DNA of 64,000 nt, from assembly GCF_001421165.1 (NCBI RefSeq), contig NZ_LMKB01000001.1, positions 393,184 through 457,183 on the forward strand, given 5' to 3'. Shown piece by piece: positions 26,686-35,632 of this stretch. A program made the position numbers and the translations under genes. This DNA comes from Frigoribacterium sp. Leaf8 (lineage in GTDB: Bacteria > Actinomycetota > Actinomycetes > Actinomycetales > Microbacteriaceae). The notes under the pieces were generated by a model that saw only the letters and a program-made list of their open reading frames with translations, was not told the origin of the DNA and ran no database searches. Numbering within the stretch: position 1 is the stretch's first letter; each line of letters starts with the position of its first letter.

Positions 26686-28782
26686 CTACCGCGTGCCGGC
26701 GGTCATCACGTAGGCCATCGCGTAGGCCCGCGAGTTGCCGTCGTCGATGCCCGTCTCGGGCAGGTCGGCCAGTGCCGTCAGGGCCGCCGCGGCCTGGTCG
26801 GGCCCCTCGAGGGCCGAGTACATCAGCACGTAGTCGCCGAGCGGCCGGTCGAAGCCCGAGGCGCTCGCCTCGTCGACCACGCGCGCGATCTGCCGGGCGC
26901 CTCCGCCCGCCGACGACGTCAGGTACGACACCGAGGTCGGGCTCAGCGGGATCAACTGGATGCCGGCGATCGCCGACGGCTCGGCCGAGAACCAGGTGCC
27001 GTAGTCGCGCTTGCCACCCCAGGTCAGCGAGACGATCGCGTGTCCGTAGCCGGCGGACGTCGGGCCGGTCAGGTCGGGGGCGAGCCAGTAGGCCAACGCC
27101 GACGAGGCCTCGCCGCTGAGCATCCACGACGCCTCGTCGCCGAGCGCGTCGTCACCCGTGGCCGCGGCCCAGAGCGACAGGCCCGCGTAGGCGTTGACGG
27201 CCTCGGACGACGACTCCTGGTTGTTCCCGTCGGCGAACGGCGAGTAGCCCGAGGCCCAGCTGTGCGACCAGTAGGGGTCGAAGGCGCGCCGGTCGGGGAA
27301 CGACCCGTTGTCGGCGCCCGAAGCGATGTCGGCGGCGAGCAGGTCCATGACCGGACGCCAGCGCTCGGCCAGTTCGGGGTCGTCGGCCGCGACGACGCCG
27401 GCGGCGTAGAGGAAGTAGCCGTAGTGGAAGTAGTGGTCGTTGAACTCGTCCGAGCCGAACGACGCCGCCTTGCCGACGACGCCCTTCACCGCGGGGTCGT
27501 AGACGAAGCACTCCTGCTCGCGCGTCTCGCAGCCCGAGGGGTCGGTCCACCGGTCGAGTCGGTCGACGACCGACGTGCGGAGGGTCTCGGCCGACGCGTC
27601 GTCCCCGAGCTGCCGGGCGAGCTGCAGGAGCATCGCCGACCGGTAGAGCGCCTTGCCGCCGTAGTAGGTGTCGACCGGCGTCTCCGCCGTGCGGGCGACG
27701 TCGACCTGCACCTGGTCCTCGAGCTCCGTCCTCTGGTCGTCGCTCAGCCCCGAGAGGTCGAGCCCGGTCGAGGCCGTGGTGACCGGTGCGTCGAACGCCA
27801 GCGTCGAGCCGATCGACAACGGGACGGTGCCGTAGATCGTGTCGTAGCCCAGCCCGGTGCCGCCACCCGTCACCGCGTCGCCCATGTGCGGGGCCGGGAC
27901 GAGCAGGGTGTCTCCCCCGGCCGCCGTCTCGTAGCCGAGCTCGGTGGTCGACACCGCCGACGACCCGGACCCGGAGGCGCGGTGCGCGGTGGTCACCGAC
28001 GTCAGCGGCGAGGCGGCCGCGTCGAGCACCGTCCGCACCTGCTCGTCGGTGGCCCCGTCGGGCAGCGGCACGAGGACGACCGAGCCGCCCTCGTCGAGCC
28101 GGACCGCCGTGCCGTCGAGGCTGCCGTCCGTCACGGCGACGCCCCACGTCGTGCTGCCGACGGTGAACGTGCCGCGCCCGTCGCCGACGGTCGTGACGGC
28201 AGTCCCGAGGGTGTCGGTCTGCGCGGTCGCGGCGGTGTACGAGACGACCGGCGAGCCCTCGGCGACGGTCGTGTGACCGAGCACCGCGTCGCCGTCGAGG
28301 TGGGCGATCGTCACCGAGACGTCGTCGTAGGCACTGATCTCGGTCGCCGAGGCCTGGACGTCGAGGGTGACGTCGGGCAGGGCAGGCGACACGATCGCCT
28401 TCTCGGAGGCCACCGGCACCGGGAGTCCCGCGGCGAAGCCGGCCTGCGTCAGCTGGAACGAGATCGGGAACGGGAACACGGGCGTCGGCTCGTCACCGAA
28501 GACCAGCCCCGAGAACCAGGTGTTGGTGGGCGGGACGAGGCCGTCGGCGAGGCGCATGGTCGGGACGGTGCCGACCGACTCGTGGGGCAGGGCGGCGACC
28601 AGGGGGTCGACCTGCGAGGCGGGGAACACGTCGCCTCCGGCGTCGGGGCGGCCCGTGGTGTCCCCGTCCGTGTCCGAGCCGCCGGTGCAGCCGGCCAGCA
28701 CGAGCACGCCGGCCGTGCCGAGGGCGACGCCGGCGAGGACCCGGCGGAGGGTCGGGAGGCGCGGGGCGGGTCGGATCTCGAC
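26686..28782 (-). CDS. GH81 endo-beta-1,3-glucanase, lipoprotein; start codon unclear
   Basis: This protein of about 698 residues shows GH81 landmarks: PPTNTWFSGLVFGDEP near the N-terminus, DEFNDHYFHYGYFLYAAGVV and DGNNQESSSEAVNAYAGLSL, which hold the acidic catalytic residues of the family. It cleaves beta-1,3-glucan. A lipoprotein signal is clear (LRRVLAGVALGTAGVLVLAG before Cys), so it sits on the outer face of the membrane. No ATG, GTG or TTG lies in frame between the upstream gene and the signal peptide. GTC 28782 follows GGAGG by five bases; CTG 28890 overlaps the upstream stop as CTGA. The gene ends the GT2-HlyD operon. Confidence 0.85.
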   Translation of the reverse strand, partial: VEIRPAPRLPTLRRVLAGVALGTAGVLVLAGCTGGSDTDGDTTGRPDAGGDVFPASQVDPLVAALPHESVGTVPTMRLADGLVPPTNTWFSGLVFGDEPTPVFPFPISFQLTQAGFAAGLPVPVASEKAIVSPALPDVTLDVQASATEISAYDDVSVTIAHLDGDAVLGHTTVAEGSPVVSYTAATAQTDTLGTAVTTVGDGRGTFTVGSTTWGVAVTDGSLDGTAVRLDEGGSVVLVPLPDGATDEQVRTVLDAAASPLTSVTTAHRASGSGSSAVSTTELGYETAAGGDTLLVPAPHMGDAVTGGGTGLGYDTIYGTVPLSIGSTLAFDAPVTTASTGLDLSGLSDDQRTELEDQVQVDVARTAETPVDTYYGGKALYRSAMLLQLARQLGDDASAETLRTSVVDRLDRWTDPSGCETREQECFVYDPAVKGVVGKAASFGSDEFNDHYFHYGYFLYAAGVVAADDPELAERWRPVMDLLAADIASGADNGSFPDRRAFDPYWSHSWASGYSPFADGNNQESSSEAVNAYAGLSLWAAATGDDALGDEASWMLSGEASSALAYWLAPDLTGPTSAGYGHAIVSLTWGGKRDYGTWFSAEPSAIAGIQLIPLSPTSVSYLTSSAGGGARQIARVVDEASASGFDRPLGDYVLMYSALEGPDQAAAALTALADLPETGIDDGNSRAYAMAYVMTAGTR

Positions 28783-28792
28783 CCGCGCCTCC
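28755..28792. repeat. inverted pair of the dispersed motif at the GH81 start
   Basis: GGAGGCGCGG (28755-28764) faces ACCCGCGCCTCC (28781-28792). The stem would include the presumed ribosome site of the GH81 gene, so it could limit its translation. Confidence 0.75.
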
Positions 28793-28886
28793 CGGGGGTG
28801 ACGAGCCGGCCCGGAAGCGATCGGTGATCCCGAACGATCCCGTCGGCCGGACCGACCCGTCGTCTTTCTCCGTGCGCCGGGGATCG

Positions 28887-29618
28887 TCAGACCCCGATCT
28901 GGCGCAGGAAGTCCTGCATGGTGTCCACGGGCCCGGCGAGGATGCCGTCGTCGCGGAGGTGCATGGTCGCCTCGACCGGCGTGCCGCTCGCGACGAGGCC
29001 GTTGTAGGCCCCCTCGCTCAGCTGGTCGCTGACCACGCGGACGGTGGCCGCGGCCGCGCCGTCCTTGGTCTGCACGCTGACCAGGTCGACGCTGCCCTCG
29101 ACGACCTGCTGGTTGGGCAGCATCACGTCGACGGTCGCGCCGTCCTGGATGCGCTCGTAGTCGCGGGGAGTGAGCGTGAAGTCGGCGTCCACGAAGAGCG
29201 TGCCGGCCTTCTCGATGGTCGCGACGGACGTTCCCGAGCCGAGGAACCCGCCCTCGCGGACGTCGAGCTGCGACAGCGTGCCGTCGACGGTGGCCATGAA
29301 GGTGATGGTGCCGTCGTCGTCCACCGTGTAGGCGTCCGTGTCGGGGACGACGACGTCGTCCGCGAGGTCCTTCTGCAGCGAGGGGCTCTGCAGCGAGAAG
29401 AGCACGTCGCCCTTCTTCACCCGGTCGCCGACCTCGGCGTCGGTCGAGGTGACCGTGCCGCTGTAGTCGGTGCCGACGGAGAAGTCCTGGCTGGCGATGG
29501 CGGCACTGGTGCTGATGACCTGGGCCTGCCGCTGCGTGAAGATGACGGTGAAGACGGCCACGAGGGCGAGCACCACCAGGATGCCGACGGTCATCTTGAT
29601 CCTGTTGCCCCAGGTCAT
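28887..29618 (-). CDS. HlyD/biotinyl-lipoyl-domain membrane protein of polysaccharide operon
   Basis: The 243-residue protein has one N-terminal transmembrane helix (VGILVVLALVAVFTVIFT) followed by an extracytoplasmic part. Two half-lipoyl stretches, AEVGDRVKKGDVLFSLQSPS and LDVREGGFLGSGTSVATI, are the membrane-fusion (HlyD-like) signature. ATG 29618 overlaps the GT2 stop by four bases, and GH81 follows, so it probably helps pass the polymer from the synthase across the wall zone, comparable in position to the periplasmic partners of other processive synthases. That role is inferred. Confidence 0.8.
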   Translation of the reverse strand: MTWGNRIKMTVGILVVLALVAVFTVIFTQRQAQVISTSAAIASQDFSVGTDYSGTVTSTDAEVGDRVKKGDVLFSLQSPSLQKDLADDVVVPDTDAYTVDDDGTITFMATVDGTLSQLDVREGGFLGSGTSVATIEKAGTLFVDADFTLTPRDYERIQDGATVDVMLPNQQVVEGSVDLVSVQTKDGAAAATVRVVSDQLSEGAYNGLVASGTPVEATMHLRDDGILAGPVDTMQDFLRQIGV

Positions 29619-31690
29619 GAGACCACCTTCTCTCGGTCGTTCGTGTCGTGTCGGTCGGGTCCGGACACCGGTCCCGCGTGCTGTGTGTGCGACGCCTCGT
29701 CGCCGTGCTGCGCCTCGTGGGCGTGCTGGTCGTCGGCCACGGCCAGTCGGGCCTCGAGCAGGTGACGCCGCTCGTCGTCGCGTCGGCGCTGCTCGAGTCG
29801 CTGCTCGGACGACAGCTCGAGGAACTCGTCGTGGCTCCGGGGCAGGGGCCGGGCGACCTGGGTGCGGAGGGTCTGAGTCGCCACGGGCCCGGTCGTGATC
29901 GGACCGGCGACGGTCGTGCGAGCGCTCGACCCCGAGCGGGCGGCACGCTTGATGGCTCCGGCCTCACGCAGGGCCGCGAGCAGGAAGGCCGAGAGCACGG
30001 CGGTGTTGATCAGGTTCCAGACCGTGGCGAGCGTGAGCACCCGGTTGTCCCAGTCCCGCCAGATCGCGACGAGCGAGGTCAGCGACAGGAAGAGCCAGAA
30101 CAGCACCTGGGGCACGAGCACGTTGAACGGACTCGACGCCTTGCCTCCGCCGGTCACGTGCCAGGCCGTGTCCTTGCCGCTCAGCACGTTCCACAACGCC
30201 TTGACGTAGATCGGGAACGACACCGACGCGAGCATCAGCACCTCCCAGCGGAACGACCCGAGCGTGAAGAAGGCGAGCGCGATCTGCAGCAGGTAGAAGC
30301 CCGAGTAGAAGAGCAGCCACTGCAGCACCGAGATGTGCAGGTTCATCGGGCGCAGGTCGAAGAAGATCTCCATCGGCGGCACCATGATCAGCAGCAGCGG
30401 GGCGATGCCCGTCAGGTAGTGGGTCGCCGTCAGCGTGTACTGGAAGCGCTGGTCCATCGTCAGGGTGCGGCGGGGGCTCAGCGGGTTGTGCCGGAAGAGG
30501 ATCTCGAACCCGCCGGTCGCCCAGCGCAGCTGCTGCTTGCTGTACGCCTCGATGGTCTCGGGGGCGTCGCCGATCGCGAGCGTCATCGGGATGTAGATCG
30601 AGCGCCACCCGGCCTCGTGCAGGAACAGGCTCGTCCAGACGTCCTCGGACTTCGAGTCAGTGTCGATGCCACCGACCTCGTCGATCGCCGCACGGCGGAA
30701 GATGACGTTGGTGCCGACGCAGAACGCGGCGTTGAACCGGTTGCGGCCGGGCTGGATGTACCGGTAGAAGACGGCCTGCATGTAGCCGGCGCCGCGGCTG
30801 ACGATGCTCACGAGGTTGCCGTACGACTGCGGGGTCTGGACGAAGGCGACCTTCTCGTCGATGAAGAACGGCACGGTCTCGTGCAGGAACATCGGCTTGG
30901 GCACGAAGTCCGCGTCGAAGATGGCGAAGTAGTCGCCCTTGGCCACCGACAGGGCGTAGTTGACGTTGCCCGCCTTGGCGCCGTGGCTGGTCAGCCGGCG
31001 GATGTACCGGGCGCCGAGCCTCGCGGTGAGGTCCTTGACCTCGTCGCTCCGACCGTCGTCCAGCACCCAGGTGCGGTGCGCGCCCTGCATCGCGACGGCG
31101 GCCTGGACCGTCATCGCGATCTTCGACAGTTCTTCGCCGTAGACCGTGACGAAGACGTCGACGACGACGGTCTTCCCGTCGACGACGATCGGCCACAGGT
31201 GAGGCTGGTCGCGGACGCCGAGCCGGTCGATCGCGTCCTCGTCGTAGAGCGTGTCCTGCGTCGAGTGGAAGTCGAAGTCCCGGGGGTTCTGACCGCCCGA
31301 GAGGATCGTCCACATGGCCAGCAGGGCCTGCAGCACCAGGACGGCCTCGGCGATGATCACCGCGACGTAGGGCAGCAGGTCACCGCGGTTGGCGGGGTTC
31401 AGCAGGAACTGCCCGTAGAGCAGGATGCCCATGGTGCAGGCGAGCACGAGCAGCACCATGAAGGGTGAGTGGGCACGCCCCTCGGTGCGCGAGACGACCG
31501 ACGCGTGGTGGTCGCTCGTGATGCGCGTCGTGGGGCGTGCCCGCGATCCCCGCTCCTCGTCGTGGTGTGCCAGGCGCCTCAGTTCGCTGCGCGAGCGAGG
31601 AGCCACGTCGAGGGCGGGGCCGGTGTCGGGTGCACCGGTGTCGGGTCGGTTTTCGGCGTCGCTGTCGCGGACGCGCATGGTTCGGGACAT
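29615..31690 (-). CDS. processive family 2 glycosyltransferase (BcsA/CrdS-like beta-glucan synthase)
   Basis: The 691-residue membrane synthase has two N-terminal helices (VLLVLACTMGILLYGQFLL, LPYVAVIIAEAVLVLQALL), a cytosolic GT-A domain with the catalytic set DDG (about residue 210), FDADFVP (about 256), SEDVWT (about 347) and QQLRW (about 386), then about five C-terminal helices. These motifs mark cellulose/curdlan-type synthases that use UDP-sugar. The last 80 residues are charged and His/Gln-rich, without a PilZ domain. GGAGAG precedes ATG 31690 by seven bases. The operon continues with the HlyD-like protein and a beta-1,3-glucanase, which points to a beta-1,3-glucan product. Confidence 0.87.
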   Translation of the reverse strand: MSRTMRVRDSDAENRPDTGAPDTGPALDVAPRSRSELRRLAHHDEERGSRARPTTRITSDHHASVVSRTEGRAHSPFMVLLVLACTMGILLYGQFLLNPANRGDLLPYVAVIIAEAVLVLQALLAMWTILSGGQNPRDFDFHSTQDTLYDEDAIDRLGVRDQPHLWPIVVDGKTVVVDVFVTVYGEELSKIAMTVQAAVAMQGAHRTWVLDDGRSDEVKDLTARLGARYIRRLTSHGAKAGNVNYALSVAKGDYFAIFDADFVPKPMFLHETVPFFIDEKVAFVQTPQSYGNLVSIVSRGAGYMQAVFYRYIQPGRNRFNAAFCVGTNVIFRRAAIDEVGGIDTDSKSEDVWTSLFLHEAGWRSIYIPMTLAIGDAPETIEAYSKQQLRWATGGFEILFRHNPLSPRRTLTMDQRFQYTLTATHYLTGIAPLLLIMVPPMEIFFDLRPMNLHISVLQWLLFYSGFYLLQIALAFFTLGSFRWEVLMLASVSFPIYVKALWNVLSGKDTAWHVTGGGKASSPFNVLVPQVLFWLFLSLTSLVAIWRDWDNRVLTLATVWNLINTAVLSAFLLAALREAGAIKRAARSGSSARTTVAGPITTGPVATQTLRTQVARPLPRSHDEFLELSSEQRLEQRRRDDERRHLLEARLAVADDQHAHEAQHGDEASHTQHAGPVSGPDRHDTNDREKVVS

Positions 31691-32227
31691 GCGTGTTCTC
31701 TCCGGGTTCGGGTCTGAGAGACGACCGGACGCCGGCGGCGGTGGGTGACCGCCGTCGGACGTCCGGAGGGGCGTCGGCGACGGCGGCGACTCGAGGTGAC
31801 GCGCCGGGGTGGGCGGCGGTCGGGTGGGAACCAGGGGCTCCCGTTTCGGGTCCGTCGACTGCGAGCGGTTCGGGCCACTCGATCGACGGGCTCGCCTCCG
31901 GTGTGGGCCTTTCGGGGGACCGTTCCGGGGACGTGTCGAAACAGTACAGGGTCGTTCCTGCCGATTCGCGACACCCGTTCGGGGGGTACGCCCCCTCGAA
32001 GGGGTCACAGGCCGCATGGACAACGGGGAGGTGACACCCGTCCCGGCCCGAGGCTCACCCGTCTCACCCGTCCGGGGGGCACGCCGCAGGGCGGGTGGCA
32101 CCGACCCCCGCGAGTAGGCCGCGGAGGCGCGGGTGGCATCCTCGAGGACGACCACGCCCGGGCGTGTCGTGGCCCGCGCCCGTCGTGGCAGGGCCCGTCG
32201 TGGGCCCGGACGCGTCGCGGCCGGGCG
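31691..32227. other. 537-bp upstream region of the GT2 operon
   Basis: No gene is supported here. TACTGT on the minus strand (31941-31946) is the best -10 candidate and would give a leader of about 245 bases, long enough for regulation. A good -35 and a known riboswitch pattern are not visible. One full copy of the dispersed motif lies at 32123-32134. Confidence 0.4.
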
Positions 32228-33118
32228 TCAGACGGTGAGGTCGGCCAGCCAGCCGGCCAGGAACTCGGCCCCGGCCTCGTCGTGGATCGCTCCCGTCGAG
32301 CTCGTCAGCACCGGGTACGGCGTCGCCGGCACGCCGTCGGCCGGGCGGACGTCGACGTGCGCGACCGCGTGCCCCTGCGCGTGCAGCCAGTCGGCCATGG
32401 CGTAGTCGCTGCGCGAGTCGCCGACCGTGCGCCAGGCGAGCGGGGGCTCGCCGTCGGCCGCCAGCAGCTCGAGCGCCCGCTCGGCCCCGAGGTCCTTGCC
32501 GAGCCGCACCGACTCGATGTCGGTCGAGATGATCGTCGGGTCGACGCGCCACTGCACGGACCCGGAGGCGTCGGGCCGCACGTCGTCGAGTCGGCGCACG
32601 CCGAAGCCCCGGCGGACCAGCGCCTGCATCGCCTTCTCGTCGAGGTCGCGTTGCCGGCCCAGGTAGGTCGACGACTCGACGCTCGTGAGCTGCTCGATCG
32701 AGACCATCGCGTGCTTGGTCGTGTCGTAGAACACCAGGTCGGCGAACTCGTCCGCCACCAACGCCTGCATCTCGGCGCCGAAGTCGGCGGGCATGGCGAG
32801 CGACGAGTCGACCTCGATCGGGCCGATGCCGTCGACACCGTGCTCGGAGCCGATCGTGAACCAGACGGCACCCTTCTCGCAGACGCCGTGCACCCGCGCG
32901 CCCTCGGGCAGGCCGGCCGCGAGCAGCGGACCGACGACCTCCTCACGGATGAACGCGTCCGAGCGCCCCGTGTTGAAGACGATCGGCACGCCGAGGGCGG
33001 CGAGCGCCACGAGGTCGCGCGTGATCGCGGGCAGCGCGATGCTGCGGGTCACGGGGCTGGCGATCGGGCCGTCGACGTCGAGGAGCAGGCCGAGTCGGGG
33101 TGCGCTGGAGGAGGTCAC
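32228..33118 (-). CDS. HAD family hydrolase (Cof-like)
   Basis: The 296-residue phosphatase begins with motif I as LGLLLDVDGPI (about residues 9-19), has VFNTGRSD (motif II region), KHAMVSIEQ, and the late WRTVGDSRSDYAMADWLHA (motif IV, acidic metal site near residue 243). A cap domain fits the spacing. The substrate is a phosphorylated metabolite, unknown. GAGGAT six bases before GTG 33118 fits a leaderless start. Confidence 0.82.
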   Translation of the reverse strand: MTSSSAPRLGLLLDVDGPIASPVTRSIALPAITRDLVALAALGVPIVFNTGRSDAFIREEVVGPLLAAGLPEGARVHGVCEKGAVWFTIGSEHGVDGIGPIEVDSSLAMPADFGAEMQALVADEFADLVFYDTTKHAMVSIEQLTSVESSTYLGRQRDLDEKAMQALVRRGFGVRRLDDVRPDASGSVQWRVDPTIISTDIESVRLGKDLGAERALELLAADGEPPLAWRTVGDSRSDYAMADWLHAQGHAVAHVDVRPADGVPATPYPVLTSSTGAIHDEAGAEFLAGWLADLTV

Positions 33119-33143
33119 GGGACCATCCTCGCAGCAGGTCCGG

Positions 33144-33827
33144 CTACGGGGCGGTCGGCAGGGACGGCATCGTCTGCACGAACTCGGCGAAGGCCACGAT
33201 GAACACCGAGAACGCGACGACGATCGTGATCAGGTACACGGCGATGAAGAGCCACAGCGGCGCGAGCCCGCCACCGGTGCGACGCTTCACGACGACCGAG
33301 CGACCGACGACGTAGACGACCGTGAGGAACGCCCACGGCCACGGGAACGGCTTCACGATGCCCCGGGCCGTCAACGCCCGGTGGTCGAGCCAGGCGAAGA
33401 CGACCGTCAGTGCGTAGACGAGCAGGCCGATGCCCATGTAGGCGAGGTAGCCCGGCGTGAAGGGCGACTGGTAGACGCCCGGGGTGATCGTGGCGGTGCG
33501 CTCGAGGTAGTCGCCGACGTCCCAGAAGGCGAGCCCGATCAGTTGCACCAGCGGCAGCAGGACGAGCACCCAGACGAACGGCGTCGAGGTGCTGACGCCG
33601 GGGTTGGTGCCCTTGAGCGGGTCGGCGTACCCACCGGGCCCGGGGTAGGGCTGCTGCCCCGGCTGCTGCGCCTGGGGGTGCTGGCCCTGGTACGGCGGGG
33701 AGTACCGGGGGTCCTGCTGGTTCTGGGAGCTCCGGGGGTCCTGAGGGGTCTGGGGGTTCTGGGGGGTCTGGGGGTTCTGGGGGTTCTGGGGGTTCTGCCA
33801 GGGCTGCTGGCCGGGGGCGTCGCTCAC
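33144..33827 (-). CDS. membrane protein with Pro/Gln repeat N-terminus
   Basis: The 227-residue protein starts with a low-complexity tail (PWQNPQNPQNPQTPQNPQTP and further Gln/Pro/Tyr-rich sequence to about residue 75), coded by a GGGGTTCTG-type DNA repeat. Four hydrophobic helices follow (VWVLVLLPLVQLIGLAFW, LAYMGIGLLVYALTVVFAWL, WPWAFLTVVYVVGRSVVV, LWLFIAVYLITIVVAFSVFI). The tail should be cytoplasmic and disordered. GGAG lies five bases before GTG 33827. Function unknown; it resembles DUF2510-neighbour membrane proteins of actinobacteria but no DUF2510 motif is present. Confidence 0.75.
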   Translation of the reverse strand: MSDAPGQQPWQNPQNPQNPQTPQNPQTPQDPRSSQNQQDPRYSPPYQGQHPQAQQPGQQPYPGPGGYADPLKGTNPGVSTSTPFVWVLVLLPLVQLIGLAFWDVGDYLERTATITPGVYQSPFTPGYLAYMGIGLLVYALTVVFAWLDHRALTARGIVKPFPWPWAFLTVVYVVGRSVVVKRRTGGGLAPLWLFIAVYLITIVVAFSVFIVAFAEFVQTMPSLPTAP

Positions 33828-34005
33828 GGTGTCTCCGTCGTCGTCGTGGGTGGGCAGGTCGGGTCGTCGTCGCGCGTCGGGCCGCTCTCCGGCAGCGTAG
33901 TGCGGCGGCTCGACTCGGCGCCCGCTCCGGTTTCCGCCTGTGGACGGACCTGTGAGGGCAGCTCGGGTGGGAGGATTGTGGGAACCCCTCGACAGGAGAT
34001 CACCC

Positions 34006-34449
34006 GTGGCGTCGCTCCCCCTTTCCGTCATCACCGCACTCGAGGCCTTCGCCGCGCCCGATCGCAAACAATCCGTGCACGACCTCGCCGTCGACCCTGC
34101 CGGCCCCGAAGAGCAGGCCCTCGCCGACCTGACCGGGTCGGTCGAGTGGGTCGACATGGCCGTCGCCCACCCGCTCGGTCCCGACCGCAGCGACCCCGAG
34201 GGCATGCGCCGACTGCTGCAGGCGATGGGAGCAGAGGGCCGCTGCGCCGTCCTGTCGGCGTCGGGTTCCGAAGACGACCGCGACCTCGGCGGCGCCCTCG
34301 ACGGCGTGCTGCACCAAGAAGGCGGCGCGCTCGTCGTCTGCCGTCCGGGTCCGCTCGCGTTGCTGATCACCGGCCGCGGCGAACACTGGCTGCTGAGCGA
34401 CCGGGACATCCCCCAGCTGACCGGCCCGATCGGCGTCGTCACGCCGTAG
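34006..34449 (+). CDS. conserved hypothetical protein, 147 residues
   Basis: I do not recognise the family. The soluble protein is acidic, with the segments LPLSVITALEAFAAPDRKQS, GMRRLLQAMGAEGRCAVLSA and GALVVCRPGPLALLITGRGE. No signal peptide, helix-turn-helix or metal motif is seen. GTG 34006 is chosen because AGGAGA precedes it; the frame is open upstream but without such a site. It is divergent from the Pro/Gln membrane protein. Confidence 0.7.
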   Translation: MASLPLSVITALEAFAAPDRKQSVHDLAVDPAGPEEQALADLTGSVEWVDMAVAHPLGPDRSDPEGMRRLLQAMGAEGRCAVLSASGSEDDRDLGGALDGVLHQEGGALVVCRPGPLALLITGRGEHWLLSDRDIPQLTGPIGVVTP

Positions 34450-34517
34450 GCGGCACCTCCGGCGGCGATCCGGCACGAGCCGCATCCGTGGCCGCAGGGC
34501 GGCCCGTCGCCCGGACG

Positions 34518-35558
34518 TCAGCCGCGGCGGATCGGGTCCCCCGTCGTCAGCTGCCAGATCGCGACGCCGTGGAGCCCCTTCGACTCGGCCAGATCGGCGC
34601 GCGCGGTGATCGAGCGACCATCCGACCACCAGAGGGTCGAGCCGTCACCGGGCGAGGCGGTGTACTCGGCCTGGTCGGCGTCCCACGAACCCGTGGACTG
34701 CGCAGCGGTGCGGGCCTCGGCGACCGTCAGCGCGCCTCCTGCGGTGCCGTCGCCCGTCCACCGGTAGCCGTACCCCGCGACGCCGAGGTCGAGGCGGTCG
34801 GCCGGGACGGACTCGAGTGCGGCGTCGAGGACCTCACCGACCCAGGGCAGGCCGCCGACGGGCCCCGGTTCGCTGAACCCGGCGCCGTGCTGGTCGTAGG
34901 CCATGAGCACGAACCGGTCGACGGAGTCGGACAGGGCGGCGAGGTCGTAGCCGAGGTCCGCGTATCCCGCCGGGTCGGCGCTGGGCTGCAGGGCCATCGA
35001 GATGCTCGCGTCGTCGGGCAGGGCGTCGCGGAGCTCGGCGGCGAAGTCCACCAGCCCCGGGGCGTCCGCGGCGGAGAGCGACTCGAAGTCGATCTGGACG
35101 CCGTCCCAGCCGCCGTTGACGACTTCTCCGGTGAGGCCCGACACGACGAACTCGCGGTTGGCCCGGCTCGACAGCAGTTGCGACGCGAGCTCACCGCTGA
35201 AGCCGTCCTGGCCCGCGTTGACGACGAGCAACTCGGCCTTCCCGCCCGCCGACTGGGCGGCCTCGCGGAGGGAGTTGGCGGACTCGTCGCTCGGTGCGAC
35301 CCCGGCCCCGCCGGTCGTGATCGCGACGCCCGAGACGCCGACCGTGTCGATCGCCGACCCGCTGCGGTCGAGCGCCTCGACGGCGGCCGTCGTCGCGTCG
35401 GGTGAGGCGATGGCGTAGCCCTCGACCGCGAGCCCTGCCGGGATCTTCGCCTGCGGCGCGACCGTCGGGTTGTTCCCGTCGGCCGAGCACGACGACATCG
35501 TGACCGCGAGCGAGGCGGCGAGCAGCAGGGCGGCGGTGCCGGCGGTCAGGGTGCGCAC
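34518..35558 (-). CDS. GH18-like lipoprotein
   Basis: The 346-residue protein has a lipoprotein signal (LTAGTAALLLAASLAVTMSS before Cys) and a GH18 barrel with GGWDGVQIDFESL (about residues 152-164), matching the DxxDxDxE motif except that the first Asp is shifted, then VDRFVLMAYDQHG and VAGYGYRW. It is like the spore-lytic/YaaH-type hydrolases acting on chitin-like or peptidoglycan sugars; whether it is active is open. GTG 35558 has GAAGAT six bases upstream. Confidence 0.8.
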   Translation of the reverse strand: MRTLTAGTAALLLAASLAVTMSSCSADGNNPTVAPQAKIPAGLAVEGYAIASPDATTAAVEALDRSGSAIDTVGVSGVAITTGGAGVAPSDESANSLREAAQSAGGKAELLVVNAGQDGFSGELASQLLSSRANREFVVSGLTGEVVNGGWDGVQIDFESLSAADAPGLVDFAAELRDALPDDASISMALQPSADPAGYADLGYDLAALSDSVDRFVLMAYDQHGAGFSEPGPVGGLPWVGEVLDAALESVPADRLDLGVAGYGYRWTGDGTAGGALTVAEARTAAQSTGSWDADQAEYTASPGDGSTLWWSDGRSITARADLAESKGLHGVAIWQLTTGDPIRRG

Positions 35559-35632
35559 CGTGCCATCTTCGTCGATCCGGCGGAGCGGTGCGGTGCGGGG
35601 CGGTCCCGTCCGGGGCGTGCTTGGCTCGTCGC

